A DNA stretch of 64,000 nt, from the NCBI GenBank assembly GCA_013176395.1, contig JABMLP010000014.1, positions 1,054,001-1,118,000 of the forward strand, written 5' to 3'. This stretch comes from Venturia oleaginea (lineage: Eukaryota; Ascomycota; Dothideomycetes; Venturiales; Venturiaceae). Made by a program: the position numbers and the translations under genes. Numbering within the stretch: position 1 is the stretch's first letter; every line of letters begins with the position of its first letter. The notes beneath the pieces were generated by a model. It saw only the letters and a program-made list of their open reading frames with translations, had not been told where the DNA came from and ran no database searches. Of the stretch, positions 43,601-53,708 are shown in pieces.

Positions 43601-46327
43601 TTGACACTGTTGCCGCCGAATTTCCCGCCATGACAAACTATCTCTACATCACCTACAACGGTAAGGAGAGCGACATGGATTTCAAAGATCAAGGCATCAT
43701 GGTCCTCGGATCTGGTGTGTACCGCATTGGTTCATCTGTTGAATTCGATTGGTGCTCTGTTCGCGCCATCCGAACGTTGCGCGAGCATGGCTTCAAGACG
43801 GTCATGGTCAACTACAATCCGGAAACAGTGAGTACCGACTACGATGAAGCAGATCGTTTGTACTTCGAGAACATCACCCTCGAGACCATTCTTGATGTGT
43901 ACCACTTGGAGAAATCTAGTGGAGTTGTCATCGCTATGGGTGGCCAAACTCCCAACAACATCGCCATCGATCTCTTCCGAGCCAACGTCAAAATCTTAGG
44001 TACCTCACCTGAGATGATCGACATGGCTGAGAACCGATACAAGTTCTCACGTATGTTGGACCGAATCCAGGTCGATCAACCTGAGTGGAAGGAACTCACG
44101 AGTATCGATGAAGCGAGAGAGTTTTGCAGCAAAGTCTCTTACCCTGTACTGGTTCGACCTTCATATGTTCTCTCGGGTGCTGCCATGAACACCGTGTACT
44201 CGGAGGACGATCTCGCCAACTTTCTCAACCAAGCTGCGGCCGTTTCCCGTGATCACCCAGTCGTTATCACCAAGTATATCGAGAACGCAAAAGAGATTGA
44301 AATGGACGCTGTCGCACGTAATGGTAAGATGATTGGACATTTCATCTCTGAGCATGTCGAGAATGCTGGTGTTCACTCTGGAGACGCCACTCTTATTCTG
44401 CCACCACAAGATCTGGACGCCGAAACTGTTCGAAGAATCGAGGATGCCACTCGAAAGATTGGTAACGCCCTTAACGTGACTGGACCCTTCAATATTCAAT
44501 TCATCGCCAAAGACAACGAAATCAAGGTCATCGAGTGCAACGTTCGCGCATCCCGATCATTCCCATTCGTATCCAAGGTGATGGGCGTCGATCTCATCGA
44601 GATGGCTACCAAGGCCATTGCTGGCTTGCCACTGATTGAGTACCCACCAGTTACCATCCCCCCAGACTATGTTGGTGTCAAGGTACCCCAGTTTTCCTTC
44701 ACGCGTCTCGCAGGTGCCGATCCCGTTCTTGGTGTCGAGATGGCGTCAACTGGAGAAGTAGCTTGCTTTGGCAGGACAAAGTACGAAGCATACATCAAGG
44801 CTCTCATATCCACTGGATTCAAGTTGCCCAAGAAGAACATTCTGTTGTCTATTGGTTCCTTCAAAGACAAGGTGGAGATGCTGCCCTCCATTCAACGCCT
44901 GCACAAAATGGGCTACAAGCTTTTCGCCACCGCTGGTACGGCCGACTACATCAGTGAGCACGGCATTCCAGTCAAATTCCTTGAAGTTTTGGGTGGTAGT
45001 GGGCGCGACGACCAGAAAGCTGAGTACTCTCTTACCCAGCATTTGGCAAGCAACCTCATCGATCTCTACATCAACTTGCCATCAAGCAATCGCTTCAGGC
45101 GTCCTGCCAATTACATGAGTCGAGGATACCAGACCCGTCGTATGGCTGTCGACTACCAGACACCATTGGTCACCAACGTGAAGAATGCCAAGATTCTGAT
45201 CGAAGCCCTTGCACGCCAATACGATATGGAGATCAGCAAAGTGGACTTCCAGACCTTCGTAGACGCACCACACCATGAGGATCACCACGTCACCCTCGCA
45301 CGAACCAAGGCTGCTTCGTTGGATGAGCTCCTTGCTAGATCAACGTTCAAGCAGAAGAATATTCTGGCTGTCGGACAATTCACCCGTGCTGACCTCCACG
45401 ATCTCTTCACCGTTGCTGAGCAGATGCGGATTGGTGTGCAGCGTGATGGATGCCTTGATATCCTCAAAGGCCGCGTCCTTTGTACCATGTTCTTCGAGCC
45501 TTCGACCCGCACTAGCGCGAGCTTCGACGCAGCCATGAAGAGACTTGGAGGCAACACAGTCGCCGTTGCAGAGGCTCATTCTAGCACAAACAAGGGCGAG
45601 TCGCTTGCAGACACGATCCGAACTCTGCAGTGCTACGGCGACGCTATCGTGCTCCGTCACCCGGACAATGACAGCGCTGATATTGCCGCCAAATTTGCCA
45701 ATGTGCCAATCATCAACGCTGGCAACGGAAGCGGTGAACACCCTACTCAGGCATTTCTAGATCTGTTCACCATGCGCGAAGAATTGGGAACTGTCAATGG
45801 ACTTACTGTCACGTTCGTGGGGGACCTCAAGTATGGACGAACTGTGCACTCTCTTTGCCAGCTCCTCAAGCTGTACGATGTCACCATCCAGCTCGTCTCG
45901 CCAGCATCGCTCGCTCTCCCGAGCAAGGTCCGCGACTCTCTTCGCGCTGACAAGCACTCGACCCACGATCGAGTCATTGCCGAGACAACTGAGCTCACGC
46001 AAGAAATCGTTGCCAAATCCGACGTTCTGTACTGCACACGAGTCCAGAAGGAGCGATTTGAGGATGTTGCCGACTACGAGAAGGTCAAGGACACGCTTGT
46101 TGTAAACAATGCTATCATGAAGTGGGCGAAGAAGGACATGATTGTCATGCACCCACTTCCCAGAAACAAGGAGGTCTGTGAAGAGGTTGACTTCGATCCT
46201 CGGGCTGCGTATTTTCGACAGGTAGGTCGTTCGCTTTTCATTGAGCGATGGAATGCTAATTAATTGATAGATGAGATACGGCCTATACACCCGCATGGCT
46301 CTGTTGGCTTTAGTCATGGCACCATAG
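40686..46327 (+). CDS. ura2: Multifunctional GATase / carbamoyl-phosphate synthetase II / aspartate transcarbamylase
   Basis: Catalyses the first two steps of UMP synthesis. Exons 40686-41295, 41351-46221 and 46271-46327 give 1845 residues. The glutaminase domain has [11 protein letters not shown] (nucleophile Cys) and [10 protein letters not shown]. Two ATP-grasp synthetase halves follow ([40 protein letters not shown]), then the regulatory MGS-like region ending [20 protein letters not shown] near residue 1485. The ATCase domain starts near residue 1540 with [20 protein letters not shown] and has [24 protein letters not shown] and [11 protein letters not shown]. Only about 50 residues separate MGS and ATCase; yeast Ura2 and A. 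nidulans PyrABCN have an inactive dihydroorotase-like domain of over 300 residues there. The last 19 codons, including the stop, sit in a small exon giving [20 protein letters not shown]; without splicing the protein would end differently. Confidence 0.95.
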
Positions 46328-47434
46328 GTATAAGGGTGAATGCAATCCAGAAACGTTTTCACGCAAAAATGGGCAGCAAAACTTGGGCAGGAGGGAAAAA
46401 GTGATTTAGATTTCGACGGGCGTTTGGATGTTGCATGGCGTGGATGTCTCTCTTTGTACACCAGATAGCATGATTTTCTAGACCATATACCGCTCGATGT
46501 CGATGTTTATACCCCGAAGCGATGATGTATGATAATGTAAAGTATACCATGTTGGGTCAAGTCGTCGTGCGTGCGTGCGTGCGTTGTGTGTGTGTGTCTT
46601 CATTTGGTGATGTGGTCGGGGTCGGGTCACTCGGGCGCTTTTCGTGGGATCCACTAATTTTCCGGGCGGCGGCGGCGGCCTTCCGACGCCCTCGCCCTCG
46701 CCCTTATTCTACTCGGTACTCCGTAACCATTCACGCCATTCTCCATCACCATTCCGTCGTTGCCTTTGATTGGCCACGGACTATCATCTCAACTGTCCTG
46801 CAACCCGTAAACAGTCGATTCATCTAGACGGCAGTCGCGCTGTCCAGGTAATTACTTATATGCCATCTATCCCGTCCGTTCCACCCTTCTCTCCTGCTAT
46901 ATTGCAAGCAGTCCGGTCTGTATCTGGCTGCCCAATTTTTATCCTTTAATCGCCTTGTCGCGCGCCTTTTCCTGTATTTACTTTTCTTCTTCTCCGTCAT
47001 TTCATTCTGTCTCTTGAAGTGCTGTCTTGTTAGACTAATTCCGGGCTTCACGCCGCGTACGAAATATTTCATGGACGGCTTCATCTGCGCCTCCCACCTT
47101 CTCCATGGCCATATCTGCTTATTTTAAAAAACACAAATTCGATACTATAGCTCCGCGGATGACTGCTTCGCTTCCCGGTCATAGCTTTGTAGGGCTTGGT
47201 TGTGAAGGGATCGGTGGATTTATCCGTGGCGATATTAACTTCTCTTTATGTCCTTGTTAAGAGTCTTGGTGAACAGCCTCAACAACGGCGGACCCCTTTT
47301 TACCCCATCTCTTCTCGGCTTCGTTATTCCCTAGCTACAAGGAAGAATAATAAGATTGTCGTGTTGCGCATGGCTTAAGAAGAGCATAGGCATTTCAATC
47401 GTTCAAAAGAGAATTTGGCATAGGCTTCTTCATC
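46328..47434. other. Intergenic with a GT/GTGC microsatellite
   Basis: 46566-46598 is a simple repeat of GTGC units running into GT units. A GGCGGCGGCGG run lies near 46666. The remainder is presumably the 3' flank of the pyrimidine gene and the promoter of the M13 protease gene. No further gene was seen. Confidence 0.45.
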
Positions 47435-50011
47435 ATGTTTTTTTCTTGGTACGCGCCGTTATTGGTCTCTGGTGTTGTTGTTTTGGCGTTGCCGAGTAAG
47501 TCGATTCTGTCAAATTTCCAGTGGCCATGAGCAACAGGTCTGATTCATACTAACGTACATTCAGGCCCCAACCATGAAGTTGCCAGAAGAGCAACTAACG
47601 GGAGTACTTGCAATTCCGCAAAATGTGTCGAGTTTGCGAAGTCCATGAAGTCGGCCCTCTCGCCAAAATACTCATCAATCGACCCGTGTCAGGATTTCAG
47701 TGCATACGCCTGCGATGGATGGCGCCAGACTCATACCATTCCTGCTGGAAAGTCTGGTAGGTCATGATCAATTTCCATCTGCACAGAAATCTATTGAGCC
47801 GTGCACTTACTTGGCAATTCTTCTAGTCATCGACATGTTCTCTGACATGGACCAAAAGAATGAGGACATCCTGCGATCTATTCTTGATGGCGCTTTCATT
47901 GAAAAATCACCCTTCCCAAAGTCAGACAGAGTGATTGCGCGAGAAAATTTCGACAAATTGAAGACCGCTTACTCTACGTGTATGAATGAAGAAGCCATCA
48001 AGAAGACGGGCGTAGCACCCCTTCGGGTGCTATTAGACGAACTCGAGTCACTCTATCCCGTCAAACTGAACGCATCAGGAACAAACTCCAGCTCAAGCAA
48101 CCAAGAACTGACCAATTTGGTCATTTGGATGGCGGAGAGGACCACGCCCACTTTCATCAATAGCGCCATATTGGTAAGTCGAATATTAACCTTTTTGACA
48201 CACTTGTACTCATCTCAATCTTTTCCAGCCCGATTTGAAAAATCCGCAAGCTTCTATCTTCATGACCAGTGCCGATCATGGCGTACCTCCTGCCTACTAC
48301 GACGACGCCAAGATCATGGCCAATTACACCGACACATTGGTACAAATGTATCGCATTGTTTGGGGCCCGGAGCAAGGTAATGTTAGTTCTGGTAATGCGC
48401 CTGCCTCGTATGTGGAAACAGTGAAGAAAGTCCTAGAGCTCGAAACACAGGTGACCAAAGCTTCGAACCTAAAGGTAAGGCTGATGCTGTACGCATTCTG
48501 ATCAATCAGGATAACACATGACTCGACGATCCTGGCCAAGATGCCAGTTATATTTAATTTTTAGTCTTGAGCTAATTGGAATCAAGGAGCCATACGTATT
48601 GAGCACACTCGCGGAATTGGACAAAATCATTCCAGAGATCTCTATCTCGAAGGTGTTTAATACCCAGAAACCCGATAGCTGGAAGATTGAAACCATCAAC
48701 GCCAACGTAATCGAATTGAAACGCCTATCAACAATCATCAAAGCGACTCCTCGCGAGGTTTTGCATTCATATTTCCAGAACAACATCATAAGAAATTGGG
48801 CGCCACGACTGGACAAAGCATACCACCAACCCCTTACTCAATTTCGAAACGTTACTGGCGAGGATTTTTACTTGCCTCCGGCTGAGCGATGGCAGGTTTG
48901 TTTGGGAGAAGTCGAGGATAGTCTTGATTACATTCTCGGCTCTGTCTATATTGAGAGAGCGTTCAGTCCTGAAGCTAAGGCGCTTGGCGACAGTATGGTT
49001 GATAGTCTTTTGAAGTCCCTTGCCTCTAGGCTGGATCGTTTGGACTGGATGACCAATTCAACAAAGATTATTGCGAAGCAGAAGTGTATGGATTTGACTT
49101 CTTTTGATCGAAACAATGCTAATCATCCAAGTGGCCACCATCATCTCAAACCTAGGCTATCAAACCTCAAACCCCAACGTCGCCGATGCAGCAGTAAGTC
49201 GTCCTTCCAGACTCTCGGCCTACATTTTTTTTAATAGAAACAGGACATCCGAGCCTTCTACAAGAATGTATCAATAACGACAAGCTATTTCAACAACGCA
49301 ATATCATTCTCGAAACTTCAAGCCAAAAAGAGTTGGAACGCGCTTCTAACCGGCGACATGTTCGACCTCGGTCGCATGCGCATCCCCGCCGCAACAGCAT
49401 TCTACTCCATCAACGACCATCGCATCGTCATTCCCGCCGGGATAATGCAAACACCAATGTTCAGTCCCGATCTGCCCGAATATGTTTCCTATGCTGGGTT
49501 AGGCGCTATCATCGGTCACGAACTGACCCATTCTGTCGATGCCGGGGCGCAGCAGATGAATGTCACTGGAGGAAGTTCCCGCTGGTGGGACAACGCTACC
49601 ACGGCCGGCTACGAGAAGAAATCGGCCTGTTTTATAAAGCAGTACGCAAACTACACGTACACGAACGAGAAGGGAGAAAAGGAAAATGTCAACGGCGAGA
49701 CGACGATGGAGGAGAATATTGCTGATGGCGGTGGTATCTCTGCCTCGTACGAGGCGTGGAAGCTGCGGGAGAAGGCGAAGGCCAATGAGAAGATGCCGGG
49801 CTTGGAGACTTTTACTGCGGATCAGTTGTTCTTTTTGAATTATGCGAGGACGTGGTGTGCGGTTGTTGATCCGAAGCAGGTGGCTGATGAGCAGCGGCTT
49901 GATTCGCATAGTCCGCGGGACGTGAGGATATTGGCGACGGTGAGTAATTCCAAAGGATTTAGGGAGGCGTTTGGATGTAAAGTTAAGGAACCGACTTGTC
50001 AGTTGTGGTGA
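47435..50011 (+). CDS. Secreted M13-family (neprilysin-like) zinc metalloendopeptidase
   Basis: Seven exons: 47435-47495, 47565-47756, 47827-48173, 48229-48474, 48587-49085, 49132-49193 and 49244-50011, total 724 residues. MFFSWYAPLLVSGVVVLALP is a signal peptide, so the protein is probably secreted rather than membrane-anchored. The N-terminal domain starts with the conserved DPCQDFSAYACDGW. The catalytic part has VIPAGIMQTPMFSPDLPEYV, the zinc site IIGHELTHSVDAG (HExxH), the third ligand in EENIADGGG and the C-terminal FFLNYARTWC and CKVKEPTCQLW (conserved Trp end). Cysteines are placed for the M13 disulfides. Introns are 46-112 nt; intron 4 (48475-48586) has an AAG acceptor and is the only choice that gives ASNLK-EPYVLSTLAELDKI. 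Function: cleavage of small peptides outside the cell. Confidence 0.93.
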
Positions 50012-50290
50012 TGGGTTTGGGTTTTGGTGGGAGGGGAATGTGTGTAAGAGTGGGCGGGTTTCTTTTTCGTGGATGTAATTTACATGTGTTCTTTTTGGTT
50101 ATGATTATTTAAGACGAGTATCTGGGGTCTTCCAGATATCTGTGAGCTGTAACAACAATCATGCCATTAGAGAGAAAAGGACAGAGGCAAAGCCTTGCAC
50201 GGACACGGACTGATCAGCCAGCACATGGTACGAAGCCTATCTTATCAACCTCCGTCCCGTCTTTTTCTCGGTCGATATAGGTGCACACCC
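50012..50290. other. Short spacer between convergent M13 gene and membrane-protein pseudogene
   Basis: Probably the shared 3' flank of the two convergent genes. No feature seen. Confidence 0.3.
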
Positions 50291-52139
50291 TCAACCTGAC
50301 CTTGTCAATTTCTCGGTTGCATACGGAAGCTCCCAGCGACCTCTGCTGGATAATCTCCACCGTCTGGAAAAGGTAAGTATAGCTTCAAATCCATGGACAA
50401 TCGGCATCAGACATGCCTCGGGATTCTGCATCGATACTCCTATTGTTGATACAAGGTCGTCGTAGCTTGTGCCGTTCTTGTGGAAAGCTAAGAAGCCAAG
50501 TACGATCCAAGCTACTGTGCCTAGCAGCATTGATCCATAGGAAATAAGCAAATTCTTTGGTTCGTAAAGATATGCTGGCTTGTTCGTTGTGAATGTTGCA
50601 GTGGCGGGAACGGGTGTACTGTGATAATGGTTAGTGGCGGTGTCTAGCGAGGGTTGATCATGAGATTAACCAAAAGGCGGGATCGCTCATGAGGCTTAGG
50701 GAAGTGTTGATGCTCAGCCCCTCAATCATTCGGGCAAGAGGCTTGCCATGGTCTTGCCATGATGCTGTTTTATTTAGCCGATAAAGTATCCGTTCCTGTT
50801 CTAAGACAGCCTGATATTCTTGTGATCCTGCAAGAATGGTGTTGCCGATGTTGCCTTGGGTCGTTGACCAATTTTCAAATATGACGTTGCCTAATATCGA
50901 AGAACACAGCTGGCGAAACCACAACAATGAGTATTCACCGTCCGGGCTTCGGTCTTGGTCACAACCGTATTCCGTATGCCACATTGGTTGGATGTCCTTG
51001 ATATTCTTTACAGATACGCTGCTGATTCCGTTCTTGACGCTCATCTCGAGATCGAAAGAGGAGTTTCACACTGTGCACTCGAGAAAGTTGAGCTTCCCTG
51101 AATAGCTCACGATATAGATACGACCACTAGCGATCACGCTAGCTGCAACGACTGCCTCCTCCGTGAGAGTAAGAACCTAAACAGCTCTATAGGCGCCTGA
51201 AGATGGAATGGCGCCGAGTTTTGCCATAGCAAGATATAGAAACTGACCATGACGAGGAACTGTCGGGAAAGACGACATCATATGTAAATCCAGTGCGATT
51301 GAAATCGCCTCTCGCCATCTCCAAATTTAAGCCCGAAGAGGATATGACCCAGTCGTCAGCTTCTCTCTTCTCCCAACTGAAAGGGCTGCTCGTAGTCGAT
51401 TGGCACTGGAATCGGGGTAAGAAAGAAGTGATCAGGTAGCTGTAATCTGCGTGAGAACGTAGGATGTACGGTGGTATTACCATTCCAGTGCTTGCCACAG
51501 TGTTTGTAAGCCAAGCAAACTTTGTGCTGGGCATGTAGTGTGTATTGTTGATTGCGAAGTAAGGATCAGTACTGCTTGCTTCTTCATGATAGAATAGCGA
51601 TGGAGCCAGGACCTCCATGCGGGTCTCGACTTGGACAAACCGCGGCTTGACAGACAGTGTTGCTGGAGGAAAAGGCTGAGCGATGGGAATGCACCTGAAT
51701 TAGTGATAAGTATGTCTATTATCTCCTCTCATGCATGAAACCAACATACCAGAATGCCAGGACTATTGTGAAAAACATACCGCAGGGCCCACTGCTGTTT
51801 ATTGGAATCACCCACCACGCTACTATCCAGCCACTCGTAATAGAAGTGGTGCCCAATTGTTAAAGAGGCTCCAGTGATTAAACAACAGCCCATAGTGCCT
51901 GGTGCAGAGAACTTGGTCCATTTTCCTCCAATCGTCCGTCGCTCAATCCCTGCTGGCTCTTTACCGCTCATATCTATCGAAAGATTGGAACAGGATTCTC
52001 CTTCGATACTCGGTAGGTGGCCGTATTCGTGTAAAAGTGAGGCGGCAGGTCGTTCATGAAAAATAGTGGGATAGAGGGTAACGAGATCCGCAGTAGAGGG
52101 GTTCTCGCTGGGCCGTCGTGGAAAATCAGGAGGATGCAT
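50291..52139 (-). pseudogene. Fungal multi-pass membrane protein of unknown function, disrupted
   Basis: The minus strand from 52139 reads MHPPDFPRRPSENPSTADLV, then GTMGCCLITGASLTIGHHFY with KQQWALRY, the first transmembrane segment of a large fungal membrane-protein family of unknown role. At an A5 run (51771-51775) the frame shifts by one: removing one base would give WALRYVFTIVLAFW, followed by a good intron and CIPIAQPFPPATLSV. Further down, LNFLECTV is followed by TGA and then NSSFDLEM, where relatives have a Trp (TGG). The C-terminal segment ISYGSMLLGTVAWIVLGFLA and HKNGTSYDDLVSTI match the family end. The part between the first and later transmembrane segments also seems shorter than usual. 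At least two lesions; one could be a sequencing error in the homopolymer. Confidence 0.6.
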
Positions 52140-53110
52140 ACCATGCGCTGTTGTTACCTCCTAGAGCAAAGGACAAAGGCGATGGTTTATAGAGGTAAGC
52201 AAGCATGCTAATGCCAGTGATAAGCCAAGTTTGCGGGCGGCTCTCTTGTGTCTCCCATGCTGTTACTCGTGTTATAGTTCGTCCAACAAGAACGATAGCT
52301 GGTCGTCATCTTTGCCTCAGCCTCACGAGCACAACATCTCGGTCGCACACTGCCAGAGTCGTAGCGAACAAGACAGGATTCAGAGTACATTCGCCTACGA
52401 TTGTTCTCGAACACCTGTCGCCTGTTGACTTGCCTGAACAGCCTCTGTATTCTACCATCTTTTATCTTTCCCAAACTCTTGTATCGAATCTTCCTGATAA
52501 CCCCCATGTTGCTACATTAGCCTCGGGGCTCTGCAGCGGATAGCCGTCTCCTACATCTGAATTGATACACTGCCAAGTTTTTATGAGGAGAGTATGAGGA
52601 GAGGAGTGTAAGACGCACTGACACGCAGCGTTGCAGGGCGTCTCATGTTTAGAATATACAGGCGCAAGCCGAGGGGGGATTTTCCAGTCAAATTCGGCAA
52701 CTCAACTGTCGGATCAGGTAACGCCACGTCTCCACCAATCTCTTGCATAAAAACTTGAACAGCCCATCAGATTTGGATCTACACCAAAAGTCAGATACTC
52801 TCCACCGACGAACCAAAGAGAATATGTGGGGTATCTCTGAGTGATGTAACTACTTTTACCCCTCTGATGAAAGCCCTGAAAGTCATCATGCTGAGGGTAC
52901 AGGAACTTAGCGTCTGTTTAGGGTGCCAGAAGATGTCAAGAACGTAGGACCAGCATACATATCATGTCATGAGCATGCTTGCGTCAATACAGGTCCATGC
53001 ACGGGTACAGTATTCCGACTTCGGTATTATCCCTTATCCATCTCACAAACCCACAGCGTCAACTCCAATATTTAGCAAATTTACTTCTTTGGTGCTCATA
53101 TAAATCATAC
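52140..53110. other. Intergenic, nothing recognised
   Basis: 5' side of the disrupted membrane-protein gene. Short frames only, no repeat of note. Confidence 0.3.
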
Positions 53111-53274
53111 CTCCGCTTGGTGTAAGTTGGTTCTCGCCTCTCTGAACTATCAGGCAGACGCTAACGTCTGGACAGGTAGTTGGTTTATCACGTCGGGCTG
53201 TAATTGATAAATGTCCCTGCTTCTCAGAAGTAGTCGAAACCTGAAGGTCCCTAGTTCGATTCTGGGAGCGGAGA
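53111..53274 (+). tRNA. tRNA-Tyr (anticodon GTA) with an anticodon-loop intron and an extra D-loop insertion
   Basis: The acceptor stem CTCCGCT (53111-53117) pairs perfectly with AGCGGAG (53267-53273), followed by discriminator A. C1-G72 plus A73 are the eukaryotic tRNA-Tyr identity elements. The D stem is GTG (53120-53122) with CAC (53189-53191). The anticodon stem TCGGG pairs with CCTGA (one G-U), with loop C-T-G-T-A-A, anticodon GTA. A canonical intron of about 35 nt follows position 37 (TTGATAAATG...GTCGAA). The T arm CCTAG-TTCGATT-CTGGG is complete. The oddity is 53 extra bases in the D loop (about 53133-53185) between two copies of GTTGGTT. They contain the perfect hairpin CAGACG-CTAA-CGTCTG. 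A T6 run follows at 53279. Whether it yields a working tRNA is unknown. Confidence 0.8.
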
Positions 53275-53278
53275 GGTC

Positions 53279-53284
53279 TTTTTT
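53279..53284 (+). terminator. RNA polymerase III terminator (T6) after tRNA-Tyr
   Basis: Six T residues start five bases after the discriminator base, the expected place for Pol III termination. Confidence 0.75.
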
Positions 53285-53708
53285 GCTGCATAAATTCGTC
53301 TGGAAAAAAAAGTCCTGGAGTCTAGGCATCAACGAATTTTCATAAACCAATTCTTTTTGTTTATAATCGCTCATCATATCCCTACCTACCATCAATGATT
53401 TTCAACCTCTGCAACGGCACAAGACAGCTAGAGTTTTGTTCCTCGGAATCCCGTGATATGGACTGTAAACTGAACCTTTTCTCGTTACCTTACGCTCGTT
53501 ACATACCAGTAATACCAGATGTGCGACCTAGGTCCAAGCCGCGCCCATCGCAGGTCTGGGTATCCGTGGGGGTCACTAAAGGCGCCTACGTATTGCCTTA
53601 TTCTGTCCTCGATTCCTTTCCCCGAGCCACAGTCAGTCACCGTGATTTGCCCATCCAAACCCGAGAATTACCTTTACCCTTCAAAAGCTAGATCTTCAAC
53701 GCTTAATT

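Noticed and set aside
41410..46461. Several minus-strand frames of 90-230 codons opposite the pyrimidine gene
   Set aside because: Antisense to a single conserved long exon; no own motifs.
48475..48586. Treating the stretch after NLK in the M13 gene as coding with a 35-nt intron
   Set aside because: It would leave stops and frame changes; a single 112-nt intron gives the conserved EPYVLSTLAELDK continuation.
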